Assembly (NCBI RefSeq): GCF_041320595.1
Contig: NZ_CP166625.1
Location: 3,346,001 to 3,410,000 of the forward strand
Direction of reading: 5' to 3'
DNA from: Pleomorphomonas sp. PLEO
GTDB lineage: Bacteria; Pseudomonadota; Alphaproteobacteria; Rhizobiales; Pleomorphomonadaceae
Length of the DNA: 64,000 bases
Positions 27,560 through 35,885 of this stretch are shown piece by piece. Each line of letters begins with the position of its first letter. Position 1 is the first letter of the stretch. Position numbers and translations under genes: made by a program. The notes beneath the pieces are model-generated. The model was given only the letters and a program-made list of their open reading frames with translations, did not search any database and had not been told where the DNA came from.

Positions 27560-28294
27560 TTGCCAGGTGGCGCTGAGCACCTTGGAGACGGCCGCCTTGA
27601 TGCCTTCGTGGGCGTCGGAGATGACCAGCTTGACGCCCCGCAATCCACGTCGGGTCAGCTTGCGCAGGAACTCGGTCCAGATCGGTTCTGCCTCGGAAGT
27701 GCCGATCTCCAGCCCCAGAACCTCGCGCCGGCCATCGGTGTTAACGCCGATGGCGATGATGACGGCCACCGAGACGATACGCCCACCTCGGCGAACCTTG
27801 AGGTAGGTGGCGTCGATCCACAGGTAAGGCCAGTCGCCTTCAATCGGTCGATCGAGGAAGGCCTTCACCTTGTCGTCGATCTCTTCGCACAATCTCGACA
27901 CCTGGCTCTTGGAGATGCCGGACATGCCCATGGCCTTGACCAGATCATCGACCGAGCGTGTAGAGATCCCCTGAATGTAGGCTTCCTGGATGACGGCCGT
28001 CAGCGCCTTCTCAGCCATGCGGCGAGGTTCGAGAAAGCCTGGGAAATAGCTGCCTTTGCGCAGCTTGGGGATACGGAGCTCGACCGTGCCAGCCCTCGTC
28101 TCCCAATCACGCTCGCGGTAGCCGTTGCGCTGGACGCGGCGTGACGGATCCTTCTCTCCATAGCCGGCGCCCGTCACGGTGCCGACCTCCAACTCCATCA
28201 GCCGTTCGGCGGCAAAGCCTATCATCTCGCGCAGAATGTCGGCGTCAGGGGCTTGTTCCACGAGGTCGCGGAAGTTCATCATGTCCTTGGTCAT
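27560..28294 (-). pseudogene. IS256 transposase copy 1, N-terminal part
   Basis: From the ATG at 28294 it encodes the first about 245 residues of an IS256 transposase: [55 protein letters not shown] (first Asp) and [16 protein letters not shown] (second Asp). It is cut at the TTGCCAGG duplication and runs out of homology into the IS66 end. The C-terminal part lies at 23881-24353. Confidence 0.88.
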
Positions 28295-28398
28295 CGGTGG
28301 TCTCTTCGGTCTGGAGTTGGAGTTAGCAACCAGACCCTACCGAACATTGCCGGTGACCACCTCACTCAGGACCTACACAACGACTATGGACGGCATCA

Positions 28399-28531
28399 CA
28401 ACTCCTGGCTTCCTCAATGCAATGATCCGAAACAATCAGCCTATCCGGCTATGACAATAACACAGTTGCCCCGTTGCGTTTTGACACGGGCAATCAACTC
28501 AGAGTTAGATGGATCTTAGGGCAATGCCAAG
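28399..28531. other. gap between IS256 copy 1 and the nSTAND gene
   Basis: About 130 bp without a gene, between the IS end and the stop codon of the nSTAND gene. The rest of the IS110 element is not found here, so a deletion or rearrangement accompanied the IS256 insertion. Confidence 0.4.
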
Positions 28532-31500
28532 TCACCCAAACACCGTGGGGGAGGTTGGAACTCGAACATCAAGATTACGTGCCAATAGTTTTTCGTCCAT
28601 CAGATCTATTACCCCTCTAACCTGATTCCGGTTCATACTGTCGTTGATCTTAAATTTAATTGATCTCTTTGTTACATAAATATTTGTTTTAAATAATGCA
28701 TTTCCAAAAACTACCGACGCAGATAGAGTAACTCCATGCATATCCTCCATCGTGACAGTCAGTGGAGTAATCATTTTTTCTACTGACTGCTTCCGTCGCT
28801 TTCTGGCGGTCTCTGACCATAAAATGTCATCAACGCTATCGACGATCTGAAATCTTCCCAGTTTTCCTCGCACAAAATGAAAGAAGAATCTGACGTAATC
28901 GCGAACCGCGTCACCTTTGGAAATATCAAAAATACGTTCGCAAAGCATATATATTGGCTCATTTGTCCAATCTAGGAATGTGACATTGTTGTTCCGTTCG
29001 ACGATAACGAACTGCTCATTCGCCCCCGGTAAATCCTTATGCTCGATAGCCAGAAGCTTACAGCCCCTCAGGAAAGTGAGCGGTGCTTGTTTTATGATCC
29101 AGCCGCTGGGCTCGCCAATTAATTCGTCGATTTGACAAAGTCTCTGCTTAACTGGGTCAGCTTCGCGTAAAACAAAGGGACTAAATTGAAGAAATGTCGC
29201 ACCAATGCTGACTTTCTGGAAATTCCAATGGTCCGGCTCACTTGCGCCCGCGCCGATCAGAGCTTTGGTCGTTCCGTGCTGTCCAACTTGGGAAGCCTCT
29301 TCAGCATAGCGCGACAGGTCTTCGTGACTGATGATACCGTCAGCCAATGGTAGCAGTAAGTGCAGCGCCTCAAGCTTTCCCTTCAACGCAGCTTCTCGGA
29401 TCGCTTGGCCCAAATCGGGTGTGAAGGTTGACCGAGACGCCAGAATGGCTTGTAGCGATGGAATATTGCCCTCGCGCGCCGCCATGACCAACTCAGGTAG
29501 CGAAGGAGATATGTCCGGGGCGCGTCCGAATCGGTGAGGGTTTGCAAAAAACACCTCACTATTAATAACACGCAGAGCTTCTTTGGCTTCATCGCTTTCT
29601 TTGCGTCGCTCCGCATAAGAACGCAACAAATTTACCGCATTTCTTGCTCGAGTAATTTTCTTTTCATCACCAGCACTTTGCAACTGCATTATTGCAAGCC
29701 TAAAGGCATCTAGCGAGCTAACTGAAGATTTCAGAAATGGATTCGCCCCGACTTCTTCGCGAAGCAGAAATGCAATGCAGTCGATACGCCCCTTCCCTAT
29801 AGCCCTCATTAGAGGAGTCCAGCCGGAGCCAGTTTCCAAGACGTTCCAATTGATGTTATGATTGGAAGAGTGTATTGTAATCAGTGTTTCGAGATCACCA
29901 TCATCGGCTGCGTAATGCAGGACGCTCCATGAATCGTATAGGTCAAGCCGGGCACCGTGACGGATAAGGGCATGGAGGCAAGCGCGACGAGCCGAATTTC
30001 CCATAGTTGCCAACACATAGCTTACCTTGACCACTGCCGGATCGCCTGTATTGTTGACGGCGTCAGCATCTGCACCAGCTTCCAGTAGCGCCTCGAGAGC
30101 CTGAATATTTCCTTCCGTAGCGGCATTGTGCAGTGGTGTATCTCCGAATTCATCCCTTGCGTTAAGAATTTCAGAAAGCGCAATGCCTTTCACTTTCGCA
30201 GCCTCTAGCAAAACTGGGATAGCAGATATTTTCCCTCTAGATATAGATGCTATATGCAGCGGCGTACTGCCGTTTTGCGTTCTAGCCAAAATATTTGTCG
30301 TTGGTAAAGTACATAGATATTGCGTTACTAACGATGTATTTGCCTGTTCGCCAAAGCACGCCACGTGAATTAAGCTCTGATTGTCTTTTGTTTTGTGATC
30401 AGTATTAAATTTATATTTATTGATAAGCTTTTTTGTGTATAATATATCGTCAGCACGAACAGATTCTGTAAGTGCGTTCCAACTTCCTTCCGCAAGAAAG
30501 TCTATACGTTGGCCTTTCGATAACAAATAAGAGATTACTTTATGATGTTTTTGCTGTATAGCCCATATAATTGGCGGCCCACCGTCTAAAGAAACGTGTA
30601 AGGGGTCGACGTTACATTTTTTAACAAGATATTTTATGCCGTCAATATTTCCTGAATAAGCACAATAGTGAATTATACTCGCGCCGAGAGTATCAAGAAC
30701 ATTCGGGTCGGCTTTGAATCTCTCAATCATTTTTTGGGCGAGGTCGTTGCGACCAGCAAAAAACGCCCATGCAAGTGGAGTCATTCCCAACGAGGTTGTT
30801 CGCTTTAACAATCGCGGGCCTTCTTCACCCTCGAATACCGACTCCTTAACGGACACGTCGGAAGAATAAAAGGCTTTATCGGAGCGATCGTCGCCGGTTA
30901 TGGCCGCCCAGAAAGCACGGTGGAGTTGGGCTGAATCAGAACCTCGATCGAGAGTGTCCAAGAGCTGCTCAAATCCCAGTTCACGCAACTTCTTAACGGA
31001 TGCATAAGCAGCCGCTAAGGTACCGCCCTTGACGCTCACAATCAGTTGTCGGCGATGCCACAAGATCATGCGTTCTCGAGTATAGTCGACCATAATGTCT
31101 GGCCAGGTCGGATCAAATTCCTCTTCCAAAATATCGCCATCCACCCCAACACCGACAGGTAAATGTACGTCGCTGGGGCTTCGGCCTCGCGCCGCCCAAA
31201 GTGCGGCCTCGGCGTAGCGGCTGGCCTCTACCAATTGGGCCGCAGCATCCCAATCTCCCCCATATCGTCGTGCCCATCCTGGGCTATGTTCGGACATCCA
31301 GGACGCGCGATCAGCCGACACTGCGACTGACAACAGCATCCGGCTGTCGATCTTGTAATTTTCCGTAGCCACCCGCAGCGAATGCCAGATCAAGGCATCT
31401 TCATTTTCCCTGTCGAACCAGCCTATGTGGCTTGCGACAATCTTATTCCAATTACGGATTAATGCCTCATGGCTGATATCCACCAGCGTTTCAGGCGCGA

Positions 31501-32614
31501 GCGGCTGATCGCCATAAGGACGTAGCAGGCAGGCCTCTGGCCCGCGAAAGCAGGCCAGAAGCGGCTGCAAAATCACGTCGTCCGCGTCAACATTTTCTTG
31601 TATTTCTCGATAAGTCTGCGGTCGTCGAATTGCGAGCCCGTCCGCATTGCGGCTGATCAGAGCACGAAATATGCGTTCAACAATTAATGTTTTCGCGGAA
31701 TCGCCTCCAGTCGCTTTGTACAATATTTCGTTGGCATGACTTGAGATCAACGTCGATAGAGAACCTGCGCTCACATAATCTTCGACAGTCAGATTTGGCG
31801 CTTCGTCCGTTTGACATTTTAGTGCCCACAGCCGGCTGAGACCATGCTGAAGCAGCGACAGGCGATCTTGTCCGTTACTTGCCTCATTAGCCAAAAGTCT
31901 GGCTAATTTGTCGTCTATTGACCCGCCATACAGTGCTGCAGGAACCGATATTGCGCGTAGTAGGGCTTGTGCCTTCATATAAGGCACTAAATATTGGGTT
32001 CTATTCACGATCTCTGCAAAGCCCTCATATTGGGCGCATTTACCTAGATATTCCGTACGCATCGTTATGATGACATACAGACCATTTGGTTTCTTTGTTG
32101 CCAATTCATTAAGTATGGAAATTATTATATTTGCATCGGCCGTTTCATTAAATCTCGAATACTCGAACAACTCCTCGAATTGATCAATAATAATGCATAA
32201 GCAGTTATCTTCTTTACAGTCAAGTAGTTCAATTAGGTGCTCTATTATGCCAGTTCTTTTGCGGAATGCCCGCCGGAATGCGCGAACATTCTCGTCAGAC
32301 GCATCTCCCTTTACCTCGGCTAGGCCTGCAGCAAGATTGTGAAGCGGAGAATTGCCGGGCTGGGTTATGCAAGTGCGCCAGCACCCCTGGGCACGCGACT
32401 GGTCCAGTTTGAGTAGCGGCAGAACTCCGGCGCAAACGAGCGAGGATTTGCCCGATCCCGAATCGCCATGGATGGTGACTAGTGAGTTCTCCGCCAACAG
32501 TCGAACGACATCCTGGACCATCTCCTCGCGTCCAAAGAAAATATTCGATTCGCTTGATGAATACGAGCGAAGGCCAGGATATGGGCTGGTGGGAAGCCGT
32601 CCGTTCATCGACAT
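28532..32614 (-). CDS. nSTAND NTPase with ankyrin repeats, putative defence sensor
   Basis: A 1360-residue protein. The N-terminus has PYPGLRSYSSSESNIFFGRE, the entry motif of nSTAND1-type NTPases, with a Walker A GDSGSGKSS at about 50-58 and Walker B CLCIIIDQFEELF at about 138-150. A helical region to about residue 500 would hold the winged-helix and arm. Residues about 605-1115 contain many ankyrin-like repeats, for example GDTPLHNAATEGNIQALEAL and GWTPLMRAIGKGRIDCIAFL. The last 240 residues are unassigned. STAND proteins oligomerise on ligand binding, and bacterial members with TIR partners act in phage defence. Its start overlaps the TIR gene by 10 bp, so the two are translationally coupled. 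Base composition is clearly more AT-rich than the chromosome. Confidence 0.82.
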   Translation of the reverse strand: MSMNGRLPTSPYPGLRSYSSSESNIFFGREEMVQDVVRLLAENSLVTIHGDSGSGKSSLVCAGVLPLLKLDQSRAQGCWRTCITQPGNSPLHNLAAGLAEVKGDASDENVRAFRRAFRKRTGIIEHLIELLDCKEDNCLCIIIDQFEELFEYSRFNETADANIIISILNELATKKPNGLYVIITMRTEYLGKCAQYEGFAEIVNRTQYLVPYMKAQALLRAISVPAALYGGSIDDKLARLLANEASNGQDRLSLLQHGLSRLWALKCQTDEAPNLTVEDYVSAGSLSTLISSHANEILYKATGGDSAKTLIVERIFRALISRNADGLAIRRPQTYREIQENVDADDVILQPLLACFRGPEACLLRPYGDQPLAPETLVDISHEALIRNWNKIVASHIGWFDRENEDALIWHSLRVATENYKIDSRMLLSVAVSADRASWMSEHSPGWARRYGGDWDAAAQLVEASRYAEAALWAARGRSPSDVHLPVGVGVDGDILEEEFDPTWPDIMVDYTRERMILWHRRQLIVSVKGGTLAAAYASVKKLRELGFEQLLDTLDRGSDSAQLHRAFWAAITGDDRSDKAFYSSDVSVKESVFEGEEGPRLLKRTTSLGMTPLAWAFFAGRNDLAQKMIERFKADPNVLDTLGASIIHYCAYSGNIDGIKYLVKKCNVDPLHVSLDGGPPIIWAIQQKHHKVISYLLSKGQRIDFLAEGSWNALTESVRADDILYTKKLINKYKFNTDHKTKDNQSLIHVACFGEQANTSLVTQYLCTLPTTNILARTQNGSTPLHIASISRGKISAIPVLLEAAKVKGIALSEILNARDEFGDTPLHNAATEGNIQALEALLEAGADADAVNNTGDPAVVKVSYVLATMGNSARRACLHALIRHGARLDLYDSWSVLHYAADDGDLETLITIHSSNHNINWNVLETGSGWTPLMRAIGKGRIDCIAFLLREEVGANPFLKSSVSSLDAFRLAIMQLQSAGDEKKITRARNAVNLLRSYAERRKESDEAKEALRVINSEVFFANPHRFGRAPDISPSLPELVMAAREGNIPSLQAILASRSTFTPDLGQAIREAALKGKLEALHLLLPLADGIISHEDLSRYAEEASQVGQHGTTKALIGAGASEPDHWNFQKVSIGATFLQFSPFVLREADPVKQRLCQIDELIGEPSGWIIKQAPLTFLRGCKLLAIEHKDLPGANEQFVIVERNNNVTFLDWTNEPIYMLCERIFDISKGDAVRDYVRFFFHFVRGKLGRFQIVDSVDDILWSETARKRRKQSVEKMITPLTVTMEDMHGVTLSASVVFGNALFKTNIYVTKRSIKFKINDSMNRNQVRGVIDLMDEKLLARNLDVRVPTSPTVFG

Positions 32615-33690
32615 TGCTCTCGAATGTAGGTTTCAATCAAATTTGCCAGCTTTGGGGCGTCGAGTTGCACATGACCCATCGCAGGAGATAGAAAACCCTG
32701 GCGCGTTGTCACCTGTTGGGGATCTGTTATGGGGTCGCCCACCACAATCGGAATGCGGCGATTAGGTCTTTCTGATTTTGCCAAAACAGTATTAACCAAG
32801 CCATATACGTAGTAGGCTTCAGATTCTAGATTAGCATTTTCTTCTGGAGCAATTAATAAAACGCCGTCACATTGGTCGATCTCTGCCGCGATGCGTTCAC
32901 CTTCTTTAAGGCGCCCCAAGAGGTTGGGAGCCACCGCAACGGGACGCCCGGAGATGGGATCAAGACCGGCTTTGGCGAGTGTTACCGCTATTGCTTTTCG
33001 TTCTTCGACAGAAACATCTTTACCGTATATATATATCTTCAAATTTGAGTTCTTAGTTGAATATATATCTTTCTCTTCTCTCTGTTTCTGCTCTGCGATA
33101 GCGCACATCGTGTGAAGTGACCTACATAAAACATCAATGAAATCTGCCATTGCTTTTTGGAATTCAGGATCTTTGATTTTATCCTGGTCCCTGTCCTGCC
33201 AGCCAAAAGGTCTTATTACGCGCAAATTTGGTATTGGCTTGTAGAAATCGATTCCGAGGAGATCCTGTAAGTATAGGCTAGTCTTAAAAGATTTCCAATT
33301 CGGATCTTCAGATGGAGGTGCGCAAACGTTGATTAGTAAGATCCGATCGGATTCCGCCCATCCACGCCGAGCTTGCTCATCTCGCCACCACTCTAGTTCT
33401 CTTTTGCAATAATCCGATTTTGGATATTCGTGAGATACAAGAGGTACAAATATTGCTGAGGACCTTGCGTTAATTTCCAAATGAGAATTAAAATTTTGGG
33501 AACGACTTATGTCATCATGATCCCAAAAAATACTAGGGACGCAACTAAACTCGAACTCTAATTCCTCGACCAATATTGGTTTAATATGCCTAACCCATCT
33601 TATAAAGGCGGACTCTCCTGTCTTACGCTGATCGTGCCACCGATAGCTAAGAAATATGTCGACCGGAAATGCCTCACCTAGAATGGACAT
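32605..33690 (-). CDS. TIR-domain protein with second TIR-like C-terminal domain
   Basis: A 361-residue protein. Residues about 8-165 are a TIR domain: VDIFLSYRWHD on the first strand, FWDHDDISRSQNF on the BB-loop region, AIFVPLVSHEYPKSDYCKREL with Glu-98 in the position of the catalytic Glu of TIR NADases. The C-terminal region (about 215-361) has LKIYIYGKDVSVEERKAIAV and IDQCDGVLLIAPEEN and looks like a second, degenerate TIR-like fold. Probable action: NAD+ cleavage or signal-nucleotide synthesis when the coupled STAND protein is activated. The ATG at 33690 follows AGGTAAGCC. The gene is AT-rich and foreign-looking. Confidence 0.78.
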   Translation of the reverse strand: MSILGEAFPVDIFLSYRWHDQRKTGESAFIRWVRHIKPILVEELEFEFSCVPSIFWDHDDISRSQNFNSHLEINARSSAIFVPLVSHEYPKSDYCKRELEWWRDEQARRGWAESDRILLINVCAPPSEDPNWKSFKTSLYLQDLLGIDFYKPIPNLRVIRPFGWQDRDQDKIKDPEFQKAMADFIDVLCRSLHTMCAIAEQKQREEKDIYSTKNSNLKIYIYGKDVSVEERKAIAVTLAKAGLDPISGRPVAVAPNLLGRLKEGERIAAEIDQCDGVLLIAPEENANLESEAYYVYGLVNTVLAKSERPNRRIPIVVGDPITDPQQVTTRQGFLSPAMGHVQLDAPKLANLIETYIREQCR

Positions 33691-34311
33691 CGGGTGGCTT
33701 ACCTATTTAGAGAGAAATCTACTGATTTAGGGCTATTTGATACAATCAGAAACGATTAAAACGATTTTCTCTGGTCAAGAAGGTCCTCGAGGTACGTTTC
33801 GGATGTTCCTGAGACCCCGGTAGATTACGAAGCCGCGTTGGGGAAACACAATGTGGGTACCCGCTAAGGGAGTGCACTGTGAACATAAGAGTGTACTAAA
33901 AAAGGACTGAATGGACGTCTGTCCAGAGAGGGGAACTACGTGACAACTAGCTGATCTGAAGTGAGTGGTCATGAATGGCAGGGCGAGTTTGGTGATGTAT
34001 CCGAACATCTCAAATCCGAGTAGGTCGCAGTGGTGGAGGCCGACACCTAACCGCCAGACAGACATTTTCCCTTCGATCGAGGGCTGTTAGTTTGGAATTT
34101 CCTAGTTTCACCGGATCTAAAAACAAATAGAATTTCATCACGTTCCGGCGAGTTGCCAATTGAGTTTGCAACCTTGCATGGGTTCTCAAAAATATAGGAT
34201 CTGGTCAAAGAGTGCATGTTACAGCTAACTTGGCTTCCTGATGAATGTTCTGGATCAAAATTGCCTTTCAGAGAATAACCCTCAGATTGGACAGTGACGG
34301 ATGACGCAGCA
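33691..34311. other. gene-free region upstream of the TIR operon
   Basis: About 620 bp before the IS1182-like element. It probably holds the TIR-nSTAND promoter on the minus strand. Frames in it are short and show no recognisable protein. It may also contain the remains of sequence once linked to the SLOG gene on the other side of the IS. Confidence 0.4.
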
Positions 34312-34315
34312 CTAG

Positions 34316-35822
34316 CAGGCTGTTGAAAAAGGCCTCGCCTCGTCAATACTGGCATGATTCACTCTGTCCGAACGGTGATTTGGAGGGTGGTGGATGCGGG
34401 GTGGAGACGAGCGGAGCGGCGAGCTTTTCAGCTATGTCGATCTTGAGGCGCGGGTTCGGCGGGATCATCCGCTGCGGGTGATCCGGGAGATCGTGAACGC
34501 GGCCCTGACGAGCCTGGCAGCAGATTTTGCAGCGCTTTACTCGCCGATCGGGCGGCCCTCTATCCCGCCGGAGAAGCTGTTGCGGGCGATGCTGTTGCAG
34601 GCCTTCTATTCGATCCGCTCGGAGCGGCTTTTGATGGAGCGGCTGGAATACGACCTTTTGTTCCGCTGGTTCGTCGGGATCGGCGTGGACGATGCGGCCT
34701 GGGATCATTCGGCGTTCTCCAAGAACCGCGACCGGTTGCTGGCAGGGGCCGTCGCGGCGAAGTTCCTCAGGGCGGTTCTGGCGCAGCCCAAGGTGAACAA
34801 GCTTCTGTCCACCGATCACTTCTCGGTCGACGGGACGCTGATCGAGGCGTGGGCCTCGATGAAGAGCGTTAGGCCCAGAGACGGATCGGACACGCCGCCT
34901 TCGGGTGGTGGTGGCCGCAATGCCGAAGCCGATTTTCATGGGCACAAGCGGACCAATGATACCCATGTCTCCACCACCGATCCGGAGGCGCGGCTCTACA
35001 AGAAGGGCAAAGGCAAGGAGGCGAAGCTGTGCTTCATGGGGCACGGCTTGATGGAGAACCGCCACGGTCTTCTGGTCGATGCCAGCCTGACCCAAGCCGA
35101 TGGCCATGCCGAACGGGTGGCGGGCCTTTGCATGGTCGAACTGCGTGCCGACCGGCCGGAGGCGATCACGCTGGGTGCCGATAAGGCCTACGATAGCGAG
35201 GACTTCGTCAACGAGTTGCGGTCGATGAACGTGACGCCGCACGTGGCCCGGAATACCAGCGGGCGAAGCTCGGCCATCGACGGGCGCACGACACGGCATG
35301 AGGGTTATGGTGTCAGCCTGCGCATTCGCAAGCGCATCGAGGAAGCCTTTGGCTGGATCAAGACGATCGGCGGGCAGCGCAAGACCAGGTTCCGGGGCAT
35401 CGACCGCGTCGGATGGGCCTTCACCTTCTGTGCCGCCGCCTACAATCTGGTGCGGTTGCCCAAACTCCTGGCGGTACCCACATGAGCGTGCCAACGGACT
35501 GCCAGTTGATCGGCCGCTGGCGCATCATCGAAGCCGACATCTGGGATCGCGATTATCTCGATCTGTGTGGCCCGGCCACAATCACCATCGGGGCCAACAG
35601 CCGTGGCGAAATCGCCTTCGGCGCCATGCAGGCCAACCTCGAACTCGGCTGCAGCCGCTCGATGGTCGTCTTCACATGGGCCGGATCAGACGAAATGGAC
35701 GAGGTCACCGGCGACGGTGACGCCGAATTGCTCGACGATGGCTCCATCGAGGTCACCTTCGCCTATCACAACGGCGACCAAGCCACCCTCAAAGCCATTC
35801 GGGTGACTTCTTCAACAGCCTG
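34316..35822 (+). mobile_element. IS1182/IS5-superfamily element (1507 bp) with passenger gene
   Basis: The ends CAGGCTGTTGAAAAAG (34316-34331) and, read in reverse complement, CAGGCTGTTGAAGAAG form near-perfect inverted repeats. The palindromic CTAG flanks both sides (34312-34315 and 35823-35826), matching the CTAG target preference known for IS1182-type elements. It carries one transposase gene and a short overlapping gene. The insertion lies between the TIR-nSTAND operon and the SLOG gene. Confidence 0.85.
34394..35485 (+). CDS. IS1182/IS5-superfamily transposase
   Basis: A 363-residue DDE transposase that looks complete. The N-terminal domain has GRPSIPPEKLLRAMLLQAFY. Catalytic motifs are LLSTDHFSVDGTLIEAWAS (first Asp), TLGADKAYDSEDFV (second Asp) and RIRKRIEEAFGWIKTIGG (Glu). 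The start at 34394 is ATG. The assignment between IS5 and IS1182 groups rests on ends and target and is not certain. Confidence 0.85.
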   Translation: MRGGDERSGELFSYVDLEARVRRDHPLRVIREIVNAALTSLAADFAALYSPIGRPSIPPEKLLRAMLLQAFYSIRSERLLMERLEYDLLFRWFVGIGVDDAAWDHSAFSKNRDRLLAGAVAAKFLRAVLAQPKVNKLLSTDHFSVDGTLIEAWASMKSVRPRDGSDTPPSGGGGRNAEADFHGHKRTNDTHVSTTDPEARLYKKGKGKEAKLCFMGHGLMENRHGLLVDASLTQADGHAERVAGLCMVELRADRPEAITLGADKAYDSEDFVNELRSMNVTPHVARNTSGRSSAIDGRTTRHEGYGVSLRIRKRIEEAFGWIKTIGGQRKTRFRGIDRVGWAFTFCAAAYNLVRLPKLLAVPT

Positions 35823-35826
35823 CTAG
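35482..35826 (+). CDS. IS passenger protein of unknown function
   Basis: A 114-residue acidic protein beginning MSVPTDCQLIGRWRI, with WDRDYLDLCGPATITI and DEMDEVTGDGDAELLDDGS. It overlaps the transposase stop by ATGA. Its last residues (SSTAC) are encoded by the right inverted repeat, and its stop TAG is taken from the CTAG target duplication. I do not recognise a function. The gene is probably a regular part of this IS type. Confidence 0.65.
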   Translation: MSVPTDCQLIGRWRIIEADIWDRDYLDLCGPATITIGANSRGEIAFGAMQANLELGCSRSMVVFTWAGSDEMDEVTGDGDAELLDDGSIEVTFAYHNGDQATLKAIRVTSSTAC

Positions 35827-35885
35827 TTGGCTGCAGACGCCAGAAGCGCGGTTGCTGGAGTTAGCTTACTCTTCGAGGTGTTTTG

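Larger units (their letters stand above)
23811..28398 (-). mobile_element. IS256-family element, copy 1, interrupted by an IS66-family element
   Basis: Terminal sequences are related inverted repeats: GATCGTGTCCC then GTGGTGTAGCTG at the left, and on the minus strand TGATGCCGTCC then GTTGTGTAGG at the right. They resemble the ends of copy 2 (about 42030-43400). Its transposase gene is cut into two pieces by the 3.2 kb IS66 element. End points are approximate. Confidence 0.75.

Noticed and set aside
33775-34355. Two minus-strand frames in the region upstream of the TIR gene
   Set aside because: No recognisable motifs; one runs into the inverted repeat of the IS1182-like element. Left as gene-free.
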